In this document: piece by piece, positions 35,701-44,500 of the stretch
Layout: each line of letters starts with the position of its first letter
How positions within the stretch are numbered: the stretch's first letter is position 1
Assembly: GCA_021613335.1 (NCBI GenBank)
Contig: JAJTWR010000365.1
Coordinates: 716,001-780,000 of the forward strand
Direction: 5' to 3'
DNA from: Whitmania pigra
Lineage: Eukaryota > Annelida > Clitellata > Hirudinida > Haemopidae
DNA length: 64,000 nt
Made by a program: the position numbers and the translations under genes
The notes under the pieces: model-generated
The model's input: the letters and a program-made list of their open reading frames with translations, nothing else
What the model was told of the DNA's origin: nothing
The model's database searches: none

Positions 35701-36665
35701 AGTTCAATGCAGTGATCATTGGGCTCAAAATTGTCTTCAAAACATACAAACTTTGATTTGTTAGTAACAATATGGGTTGTAGCACCACAATCAACCAGTA
35801 GACTGTCACGATCCACGCTTTGACACTCAGATACTTTGAAAAGAAATGAATCTGATTGTCCTCCTGCTTGCTTGTTCTCTGTGACAGACTTTGCACTGTG
35901 TTGTTTCTTTCTACATTTCAGTGTATTATGCGATGTACTTCTGCATACTTCACACCACTTCTTTTGAACAACTTTCACTGCTGGGTTTTGCTCTTTTCGC
36001 ATTTTACATTCAAATGATTTGTGACCATATTTGCGGCATGTGAAACACTGTATGGATTTTGCATCATTTAACATAACATGATCCTCATGATCACGTGAGT
36101 AGATCTGTTTTTCGTTTTCTTCAAAACTTCGCAAAGCAACTTTAAATTCTGCAAAACTGTGATCTCTATCTTTTTGTGTTGTAACAGTACAGAAAGTCTT
36201 GTACGTCAGTGGCAGACCTTTCAGGATCATAGCGATGAGTAAACTATCACTTACCACTTCGCCAGCTCTCTTCAACGAAGATGCTGCGGTCTCAGCTCGC
36301 AACATATAATCAGTCGTACTTTCATTTTCGGACTTTGAAAGAGTCGTTAATTCAGTGTACAGAGATATAATTTTGGGTTTTGACTTACCTAGGTAGTGTT
36401 CCCGCAGGATTTCTAGTGCTTTCTTTCCATTGTCTCTGGCATCTCGTATGACTAGTGATAGACTTCGATCATCTAGACATTGAATAAGTTCGGCGAATGC
36501 CTCGGCATTTTTTTCAGCGTCTGGTTCTTCAGCACATACGAACACATCGTGAAGTTTCTGTAGTCTCATGAATCCCAAGAATTTGACTTCCCATAATTCA
36601 TACCTTCTTTCGTCACCATCAAACATCAAACGCATCCTGGGCCCATAACCTGTTGAGTTTGTCAT
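32736..36665 (-). CDS. Copia Gag-Pol polyprotein
   Basis: An intact frame of up to 1319 codons (open from 36695). Order: Gag-like helical region (about residues 30-210 of that frame), a zinc knuckle C-F-T-C-x4-H-x4-C near 220 and a second C/H cluster W-C-E-V-C, protease with LLVDCGATTH (Cys instead of the usual Ser after the catalytic Asp), integrase with an HHCC module and D..D..E core (RTDNGTEF), a GKTPYE block, reverse transcriptase with FWVDD in place of YVDD, and RNase H with YCDADWA and ADMFTKSL at the C-terminus. Integrase before RT is the Copia order. Possible starts are Met at 36695 or 36665 (both inside the LTR) or at 36635 just after the primer-binding site; the start chosen here is the second. 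No stop or frameshift is seen. Confidence 0.95.
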   Translation of the reverse strand: MTNSTGYGPRMRLMFDGDERRYELWEVKFLGFMRLQKLHDVFVCAEEPDAEKNAEAFAELIQCLDDRSLSLVIRDARDNGKKALEILREHYLGKSKPKIISLYTELTTLSKSENESTTDYMLRAETAASSLKRAGEVVSDSLLIAMILKGLPLTYKTFCTVTTQKDRDHSFAEFKVALRSFEENEKQIYSRDHEDHVMLNDAKSIQCFTCRKYGHKSFECKMRKEQNPAVKVVQKKWCEVCRSTSHNTLKCRKKQHSAKSVTENKQAGGQSDSFLFKVSECQSVDRDSLLVDCGATTHIVTNKSKFVCFEDNFEPNDHCIELANGSRSIGIVQGRGTAKVCLQSLDGKPRDVNLENALYVPSYRQDIFSVQAATAKGATVNFSPHCAELVAQNGTIFNICKSGKLYYLNNIADRTNNKHSLHEWHLILGHCNVRDILKLESVVDGMKITDKSEFQCEVCTLGKMTQSFNRQSDVRAKEPLELVHCDLSGPITPTARNGFKYAVCFVDDLSGASTVYFLRQKCDVVHAAQKFFADCAPIAKVKRLRTDNGTEFTNRDFKSLLLKHQIKHEKSAPYSPHQNGTVERSWRSLFEMARCLLIQSQLPKKLWTYAVRAAAYTRNRCFCPRTGKTPYENLTGKKPDLSRMSVFGSTCYAFVQDKKKLDPRSEKAVFIGYDHETPAYLVYFKNSGVVKKSRCVRFTNKFDSNESEVVVSDFSDGYIDQKLTGVETETKADVRSDEIAQTETQDTSNSDSIVRKYPKRNTNKPKYLSDYILDDDSINLNVHYCYKMSDVPNTYNEAISSSESRYWKQAMSEEMNSLMENDTFEQCLLPESRKVIKGRWVYAVKFGPDGSEQYKARYVAKGYSQIKDIDYTETFSPTVRVTSIRMMMQLAVQRNLIVHQMDVKTAYLNAPIDCELYIEQPEGFSVDDKTDNKIVLKLKKSLYGLKQSGRNWNNMLHDFLISESFEQSSADHCVYTRLNTDSKVIILFWVDDIIIAASDESMLKSVKQSLHSKFKMKDLGQLTWFLGMQFECSSGGERIKVNQSKYVEKMLSKFNMSDCKPRSTPCDLNLNKLKDEDTVDFENVHLYRSVIGSLIYAMSATRPDLCFVVSYLSQFTSKPMNIHMTMAKHVLRYLKGTMNYSLIFKRSDGDLDLIGYCDADWANSKDRRSITGYGFMLSSTGPLISWKSRKQPTIALSTCEAEYMSMCAAVQEAKFLMCLLKDMTGGITNNSVTLNVDNQSAIELTKNPVFHQRSKHIDIKYHFIRSEVASGFIKPKYIPSEKNIADMFTKSLSINKLRTFIPAIMNVLD
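36631..36650 (-). promoter_or_regulatory. Copia primer-binding site
   Basis: On the minus strand the bases after the 5' LTR are GGTTATGGGCCCAGGATG. GGTTATGGGCCCAG is complementary to the anticodon stem-loop of initiator tRNA-Met, the half-tRNA primer known from Drosophila copia. Confidence 0.8.
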
Positions 36666-36893
36666 AACTAATGTCTGATGATGGAATAAATACAAAGTTG
36701 TATCAGAAGGTTAATGTAGTTTATTTAAACTAAATAAACATCTAAGAAACGACTAAGAAACTACGTAAGAACTCGACTCGACGAACTACACGACAATGGC
36801 AATCAAAAACAGTTTAGAACTAGCTAAGCGTCCCCAGACAACAAAACATAGATACATATATCATATTAAATCACACATAGTTTAAACTCAACA
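36651..36893 (-). repeat. Copia 5' LTR
   Basis: Identical by eye to the 3' LTR. Holds the promoter; the first ATG codons of the long ORF lie in its 3' end. Confidence 0.95.
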
Positions 36894-36941
36894 TTACTTT
36901 TTAAAAATTGATGTGAAGTTTATAAAATTACTATTTTATAA

Positions 36942-37848
36942 ATGGCTAGAGGGAAAATGTTGTCTGACAAAGAGAAGGGACAGATTGAGGCCTTCAGTCA
37001 AGCAAATTATTCGATCAGGGAAATTGCCAAAAAGCTCAAGCGATCCAAAACAGTCAACTGGAACTACATAAAAACTCCTGAGTAATATGGTGCAAAAAAT
37101 GATCATGGAAGACCCAAAAAACTGACGATTCGTCAGCAGAGGCCCCTGGTAAGAAAGGCTTCTTCAGGTAAATTTTCAGCAAATCAAATTAGAAATGAAC
37201 TTGATTTAAGAATTTGTAAAAGTACAGTGTTGAATTATTTGAGATCTAATGGCATTTTATCATATGAAAAAAGATTAAAGATTTCAGCTCTTAAAAACCA
37301 TCACAAGTTAGCAAGAGTGGAATGGGCCAAAACCATGCAATCCAACAGAGATGGTTGGAGCAATATTATTTTTTCAGATGAGAAGAAATTTAACCTGGAT
37401 GGACTTGATGGTCATCAGTTCTATTGGCATGACCTCAGATTAGAAAAAGAAATATTTTTTAGTCGAAATCATGGAGCAGGATCGGTGATGATTTGGGGAG
37501 GAATTTCCAGTGAAGGATTGACTGAATTAGCCTTTCTGGATGGGAGACAGTTTTCGGTAGATTACATAAAAGTTTTAGAAGATCATCTGTTGCCCTTTGG
37601 AGAAGATTATTATAGAGGAAATTTTATTTTCCATCAAGATAATGCCCCGATCCACACTTCCAAGTTGACAAAGACATTTTTCTAGAGAAGAAATTTGAAA
37701 GTTATGAGTTGGCCAGTTCCCGTACTTAAATCTTATTGAAAATGTCTGGGGAATGTTGTCAAGACTTGTTTACAATAATGGAAGGCAGTTTCACTCAAAA
37801 TCTGACCTAGAAAACGCCATTAGGAGTGCCTGGAAAGAACTGGACTGA
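36942..37848 (+). pseudogene. Tc1/mariner transposase, inactivated
   Basis: The ATG at 36942 opens a helix-turn-helix DNA-binding region (SIREIAKKLKRSKTV). The catalytic domain follows with SDEKKFNLDG (first Asp), MIWGGIS, FHQDNAPIHTS (second Asp) and, in a shifted frame, LIENVWGML (Glu). Breaks: an in-frame TAA at 37083, a TAG at 37683, and a frameshift near 37715. The protein therefore cannot be made in full. Spacing of the last two acidic residues is about 34, as in Tc1. Confidence 0.9.
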
Positions 37849-38193
37849 AAATTCGTTAAAACTCTAATAAAATCAATGGACAACAGATGTTTTAAAGTTA
37901 TTAAAAATAAAGGAAACATTATTTCATATTAATAAACTTTTTTCCCTTTTTTTCACAAAGTTTTTAGTCATTTTTTGATGATTTTTGCAAGTGTTTTTTT
38001 ATGGTTATTGGACGCCCCGAAAACACGTTTTTGGAATTTTAAAATTAATGCACGAACATATTTTGATGAAAATTTAAGAGATAATCACAAATATATAAAT
38101 ACATAACATATTAAAATTTCCCCAAAATTAAATTTTTTATATCAAGTTATTACGAAATAATGGGGTGTCCCTATGGTTTCCGTCCTGACTGTA

Positions 38194-39000
38194 AGTTGCT
38201 CCAAAACAACTCAAGAAACCAAATAAAATAACTCAAGGATCAGCCTTAAGGAAATGCACGCTTCTGCCATCAGACTAACCCTCACTAACAAATCACAACT
38301 AGGCACCCCAAGAACAAAAAAGTAAACAAATGAACTACTTAAAGAATATTGCGCTATATGTACAACTTGCAATATTTTATAAATAACAAATAAAGAATGA
38401 GTTCAACCACGAATTCACCAATTTCAAACATATTTCATATTGGAAAGTATTGAAGCAACAAAATGATTGTTTATTTAATAAACAACTACCTAAAATTGTT
38501 AACTTTAAGTAGTCAAGAAACATCCTCCACTGATAGTCGTTGCAACTTTCAACAACTTCTTAATACCCAAGAACCACATAACATATTTTCAGAACAATTA
38601 ACAAAAATATTTCAATACCTTCATTGTCTACTCAAACTTTAATTCTGAGCTCTTATTCAATGAATTTTTTTATGTGGTGCAACTTCTGATATATCATTCT
38701 CTCATGATCAGTCAAATCATCTGAAAGAGAATTAACTTCTTGAGTTTGAGAATTTGTTCACATGAACATTTGCTCCATTACCAACAAACAAATCAGAATC
38801 ATTATCATTTGATAATTTATTATATTTGAGTCCGACATCTTTTGTGTCATTTCTCACGATGGCACGTTCATCGGTGTTGTTGAAACATGCTTGATGATTC
38901 AGGAGATGAATGAATTTATTGATCAAAAACAACTTTAGACTTATTATGTAATTATATTACATCAAATTATGTAATATAATTTTACACATATGACAAAGTA
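38194..39000. other. AT-rich DNA without a recognised gene
   Basis: A minus-strand frame at 38732-38932 (66 codons, N/D-rich) has no family and no clear splice sites; possibly a decayed transposase part. Confidence 0.35.
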
Positions 39001-39002
39001 TG

Positions 39003-39180
39003 GCAGTCCAGCTTAACGTATTGGGATCTGTTGGAGAGGAAGAGTGGAGCCAAGAGAGTGCAAGGCCTTCGATACCGAAGTCGGAGTGAAGTCTATCTAA
39101 CAATATGCTATGGTTGAATGGTGTCGAAGGATGCCGATAGATCTATGCCGACCATAACGGCTCAGTTGCGATTTCCACAA
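39003..39180 (-). pseudogene. L2/CR1-type LINE, reverse transcriptase palm fragment
   Basis: The minus strand gives the palm motif D-L-S-A-S-F-D-T-I, then in shifted frames L-L-D-R-L-H-S-D-F-G-I, A-L-S-W-L and S-N-R-S-Q-Y-V-K-L, the standard order in L2/CR1 elements. Two frameshifts and stops show that it is dead. Confidence 0.75.
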
Positions 39181-39233
39181 ATGTGGGGTAAATTGTTGAA
39201 AATATGGGAAAGAGCGGTCTGGTATGGAGCGTG

Positions 39234-40620
39234 TTATATTGTGATGAGGATAATGTCAACATAAATTGGCAAGCAATTAATGTAAGCCAGATACGAATTT
39301 GAATAAGCAAATTCTATGCAAATTAAACTTCTGGAGAACAAAATAACAACAAACAATACATTTTTTGCAAGATCTGCTTTTATTTCTGTGGTTGTTGCTG
39401 TTTTCAACTGTTGGGATGGTAAAGATATTTTCAATGATTTTCAATTAATTCTACTGATTCGGATTGTTGAATGTCTCAGACAGAGTCCGATACTTACATT
39501 TCAACGATCAAACTATATTCATCTTCAAGAGTTGTTTAAAAATTTTCCCATTTCTTTGCAAAATCCAATAATTCAGTTTGAAGCTGATCTTTTGTTGCAG
39601 TATCATCAAATTTTGTGAGAAACCCACTCAGGTGCTACAGTTCATCACTAGGCATTCTTTCAAAATTTCTGTAAAATATCTTGGATCTAAACAAGATAAA
39701 TGAGTGTAAAGACAACCATGCTCAGAGAATCTCTGTTTTAAACTATTAATTACTTGATCCATAACCAGTGAACACTGAAAATTTATCTTTTGCACTTTCA
39801 AGTGGTTGGCTGGCTATAATTCTTTTTTCTTTCAAAACAGTCTGCACTTAAATGTCGAGATTTCTTTTTTCTAGTTCACTGTTTGCAAATTTTGAGAAAT
39901 TTGTAGCTGCTTGAAAAATGGAGTCAAAATTTCTATCTACTTTGCTTAATTCAGTCTTGAACCATCTTATAGGCTCGTAGTATATCCATTCCAGTTGTTT
40001 GCAAATATTCCGATAATGGCGTTGCATGTTCAAATATTTTCAAACATAATTGTGTTAGAATAAATTCAAAATTTGTCATTGAATCTAACAGAGCTTTTGC
40101 TCTATGTCAGACATCATTATTGAATTTGTTTGATGTAGAAACATCATGAAATGTTTGTAGCAAGTCATTGTACAAAAAATCGATAACTTGTGTTTCTTGA
40201 TTGGAAGGTTTGATGAAAAAATTTCCAAATATTTTAGTAAGAGCTCGATCCTTTGCCAACAACGAGTTTAACCAATTGCAGATATGTATTTCAATTTGTT
40301 AAATTCACGCCAAACATTGAATCGTAAATATGATTCCCGAAGAAAGACTGCACATGTATTTAAAAACCCAAATAAAATAACAATTTCAACCGCTTTTTTA
40401 GTGATACCCATTACCAAATTTAAGACATGGGCATAACACCATACATGAATCTGGCCCGGAGAAACTGTATTTAACCAGGCATTGAATCCATTGTATTGAC
40501 CTTGCATATTAGACGCACCATCGGTGGAATTGCTAATACAATTACTCCCATAAATGCCTAACTTTTCAAAAATGCCACAAACCAAATCCTTTTCCAGTCG
40601 TTGAAGTACAATTGACTATA
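39234..40620 (-). pseudogene. hAT transposase (ZMYM/DUF4371-like), decayed
   Basis: The minus frame 40268-40585 has the conserved core STDGASNMQGQYNGFNAW and HVWCYAHVLNLVM typical of hAT transposases related to ZMYM-type domesticated proteins. Weaker pieces follow toward 39848 and to 39234, the last sharing a stretch (LICIEFAYSNSYLAYI) with the hAT fragment at 44.9 kb. Many frameshifts and stops interrupt it; termini were not found. Confidence 0.75.
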
Positions 40621-41201
40621 GCTACTACACGTTCATGTAAAAAAAATATTTTATTAAAAAATATTAAAAAAACGTTAAAATTAATGTTATAACCATTGAC
40701 TTCAGAAGCTTATTATATAAATATATTTAGACTCTTATGCAATGATTTTGCTGTTTCAGTTTGGTTATTTATTTATCATATAATCAACGGTAATTTCAGT
40801 TAAAACTAAAAATATTATTTCTTTTGGTAGTTGGCGGCCTCCGGCCCAGTCCAAGCCTGGCCGGCATTTTCAAGTATGCTTTGGTATTGCGCATGAGAAA
40901 AATAGCCAGCTTGATTTCTCCCGTTCCACAAGACTCTTTTTATGTTGGCCTTGCCTTGTGGCACCTTTTTTTGTAAAATGGCCTGAGAGAATCGCCAAGG
41001 TCCTGCAATGGTCTACGCCTCGGTTCAATTTTTTATGACATATTATTAAGTGTTAATAGAAGCATAAAATAATGGAAAGTTTGAGCAAATATATATATGA
41101 TGGCCTCAAAGAATCGTTCAGATTGTAAATATTCTCTTCAGTTAATATCTTGAACCTCTGATTTAATTTTGAATGTTCTTAGCATAACTTGTAATTGTAC
41201 C
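40621..41201. other. Downstream flank of the protease gene, duplicated at 53.4 kb
   Basis: From about 41045 the sequence (ATAAAATAATGGAAAGTTTG..) recurs at 53398-53620, as part of a segmental duplication. 40830-41030 is GC-richer but codes for nothing I recognise. Confidence 0.5.
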
Positions 41202-41380
41202 TTCATTTATATAGCGCTATATTCATAGCGTCAGAGGCGCTTCTTGTAACCATTTATATAGCGCTCCTTCCCAAGGGCTCTGGCGGCAGTACAGGCTGAG
41301 TTTAGAACACGACACATTACAATGTTGCCATTACCGCCGAATGCAGGCACTTAACCCATTCGGCTAACCTGCACGCAGGT
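41202..41380 (-). repeat. tRNA-derived SINE, family A, minus copy
   Basis: Minus-strand reading GTGCAGGTTAGCCGAATGGG, TAATGGCAACATTGTAATGT, GTCGTGTTCTAAAC matches the 13.5-kb copy; the 3' part ends in ATATAGCGCT repeats. The duplicated flank at 53.5 kb lacks this insertion, so it arrived after the duplication. Confidence 0.8.
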
Positions 41381-41596
41381 ACTTGATGAGATATTTTACA
41401 AAAGATCAAATTACAACAAACTTTAATTCATAGAACCTTTTCAGCATTCAAACAAAAAGTTCTCATTTTATTAAATACTTTAAAATTAGATATAACATTA
41501 AATATGTTAACAGAATTAGTTTAAACTTTCAAGCGTTCTTTCTGCAAAAGCTAAATGTGCATTAATGCAGTTAGTCTTGAAATTGTTGGTAAGCGA

Positions 41597-44500
41597 TCAT
41601 ATGATTGTCACTGGAGGTCTTATGGTAGAAGAAACGCTTTCATTGATTGGAAAGACAGAGGTGCCATTAGTTGTTTTAGTTGACGAAAGATAAGCGGAAC
41701 ATGTTTTACAACAAAATCGAGTGGGAGACAAGTGACAGACTGTAGGTACGAGATCCAAACAGCCAACACCTTTGTCTCCATAGAGGCAATTGGGATCAGA
41801 TGGATTCTGGACAAGAGTCTTGCAGGTCTTGCAGCAGGTTGTAGCATAGTAATTGTTGTAACAGTCCCTGGGTTCAAGGCTTGGACATTCTTCTACAATG
41901 TCTTCACAATCTGCGAGTCAAATAAAACGTTCAAAATATTCACAAAAGTGATTGTAAACATTATTTCTCATGAAGCAATTTTAAACCATTGTTATTACTG
42001 GTGGCTTAAATGAACAACTCAAATAAACAATTGCATTAATATTTGCATAATTAAAGCGGATGAACAGTCGCATACCTTCCACTGTACTTTGAGGTTGGCC
42101 TCCTTGGCACGAAGCACAACAGTAAAGTTTTCCGTTTTCATGTGAGCATAGGGAACCCATATCTTTTCTAATATTATGGCAGTACAGATTAGTTAGATTT
42201 TGAAAAGGCGGAAGTTTGATGTCCCCATTAACGCATTGATCTGGCAATGGTAGTTAGATTGGAGTCAATTAACTGAAATATCGGTTCATTTAGTTTAAAT
42301 ATTTTCTTACCTGGAGCTCTTGGAGCATTGATATCATACATACACTCTCCCCTGAGGCACCAAGACCTGTTTCCACAAGTGGTTCCATCCATTGCATTGA
42401 GTTCTCGGGTGATCCGGCAAGCTATTCCGTCGAAACATTTAATTACTTGGCACATATGTTGGTCTTTGTAGAAACCCTTTGTTGGAAAAGCAATGCCATT
42501 GAAAGAAAAATGTAGGGACATATTATGAAAACCATGCAATGCAGATGATGTGGTTAAATTTTCAAAATGCTTGTTCTTACGCCACAATAGAATGACTTTG
42601 GCCCATAAACCATTTTGCATTGATCTTCAAGTTCATAAATCTGTCCTGGGTACAAACGCAAAAAAATGTCCCTTTCAAGACCTCTGTTGAAATCATCTCC
42701 CCCATCTGCCAAGCAGTTGCTCTTCTTTCTGCAATGTTGACAATATGAATTTAATTAAAGAATGTGATTTTGGTAAACCATCTCTTACATAGATTTGAGC
42801 GAATTTTTCAAACGACAGTAAAATTGCTGTCTGAACTAACCAAAATTAAGAACAATAAAATGTTAATTGAATGGTAACATCATAATTTTGGTACAATCTA
42901 TTTCAGAGAAAGCAAGCTAAACATCGTATAGATAAGCCTGAGGAAGAACGATATTTGCGTAGCGAAGTATAACAACTTCAACAATGTTTCAGTTTTTTTG
43001 TGAACATTTAAGACCATCTCTAAAGCATCATCTGATGTTTCTTCAAAACATCGCCAAAAGATTGGTATGAAGCATAAAATCATAGTTTGATCAAATGACC
43101 AGACTTTGCCCTTTCATTGAAATCAACAAAATTCAATTGTTTCAGCCCTAGAGGGGCATTTTCCACTTATTCTTAAAACAGCCAAATTTCCAAAAATTCC
43201 CCACTCACCTGTCCAGTTTATTAATAGTTTCATTCAAATAAGACAATGAACATCTCGAGAAGAAGTTCATGTTCCTGGCTTTGAGTCTTGAATAAGGATG
43301 AGGATATGGTGTCAAGATGAAGTTTTCTAAAGTGTCGCAATCATTGCCGTTACCATCATGTGGCATGTCCAAGCTATTAGTATTGAATGAATTAAATAAT
43401 GATATTATTTTAAAAACATTTTCATAAACACCGAGTTAAAATTCTTATTATTATTACTTTGAAATATAAGGAATATTACTGTAAAAAATTTATTTATAAA
43501 ATAATATTATCGGTATTAATTGGTGTGATAAGGATTGATAACAGATGATTGTGATTAATATCTAAACACTCATTCCAATTAAGATATCTCTTTGAAGGTG
43601 AAACTTACGAGTGTCCAATTTCATGGGTTGTGATTACTATGTCCGTATAGATATTAAATTGCTGAATAATGGCAACAGCTGGAGATGTGCAAATGCCTCG
43701 GTAAGCCAGACCATTCACAGATTTATTTACATTGATCATCATATTTCTGAAAAAGCATTTACATGATTTAAGGTACTCAGTTCACAAAATGGGTTGCATT
43801 CCTGCAGAAGTACATGCAATTACTACAGAATACATAAAATAGAAAGATAGATCCTTAGATCTAATTAATTAATTAATCTAATGAAATGTTTAACATGTAA
43901 TGATGACCAGCAAATATCACTTTAACAACCTTGTGAACAAAACAACTGAATCAAAATTTGGAAATTTAGTTGCATCTTTTCTTTTAGCCTTCCCAAATTG
44001 AAGTGCCCAATTTTCCAAATTATCCAAAACTTTAACGGCATTAATAATATTAGGATACATCCTTGAACCATTGTTCTCAAAGAATGAAGAATCTTCTATG
44101 CTCTAAAATGTGAAAGTTATGGAAATTCAAAATACATATATATATATTTAATTGTCGAATGATTAATTTATTTGTTTGATTTCTGTCAGAAGATCTCCTG
44201 GCTATCAAATCTATTCAGAATTAACTGAAGTGATAAGAAGTATAGAAGAGCGTGCATCAATCAGATTGAGTTTGCAGTTAACTGTAGCAAGCAACAGTTA
44301 TATAAGCAGGCCGGCACCCCGTCATAACAGCCCGGCGACAGAATAGCCCCGACAAAACAGCCCCGTCAAAACAGCCCGGCGTCAAAATAGCTCAAGACAA
44401 AACAGCCCCGACAAAACCGCCCCGACAAAACAGCCCCGTCGAAACAGCCCGGCGTCAAAATAGCCCAGGACGGGAAAATCCCGTCAAAATGGCCCAGTCA

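Larger units (their letters stand above)
32449..36893 (-). mobile_element. Full-length Copia LTR retrotransposon
   Basis: Two 243-bp LTRs (32449-32691 and 36651-36893), TGTTGAG..CTCAACA, appear identical base for base, and the 5-bp duplication TTACT flanks the element (32444-32448, 36894-36898). One uninterrupted gag-pol ORF lies between them on the minus strand. These features indicate a recent and possibly competent insertion, 4445 bp long. It landed in the tail of a SINE inside a Tc1/mariner element. Confidence 0.97.
32004..38191 (+). mobile_element. Tc1/mariner transposon carrying nested insertions
   Basis: Terminal inverted repeats begin CAGTCCGGACGGAAACC on the left and CAGTCAGGACGGAAACC read inward from the right, continue through GGACACCCCAT, and are flanked by TA on both sides (32002-32003 and 38192-38193), as expected for this superfamily. 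Minus two SINE fragments and a Copia element inside it, the original is about 1.6 kb, a normal Tc1 length. The transposase frame has stops, so it is dead. Confidence 0.9.

Noticed and set aside
32736..36695. Retrovirus-like env gene in the LTR element
   Set aside because: The single ORF ends in RNase H just before the polypurine tract; there is no room for an envelope gene, and integrase precedes RT as in Copia.
39316..39618. 100-codon plus ORF
   Set aside because: Antisense to a decayed hAT transposase; no coding signal of its own.
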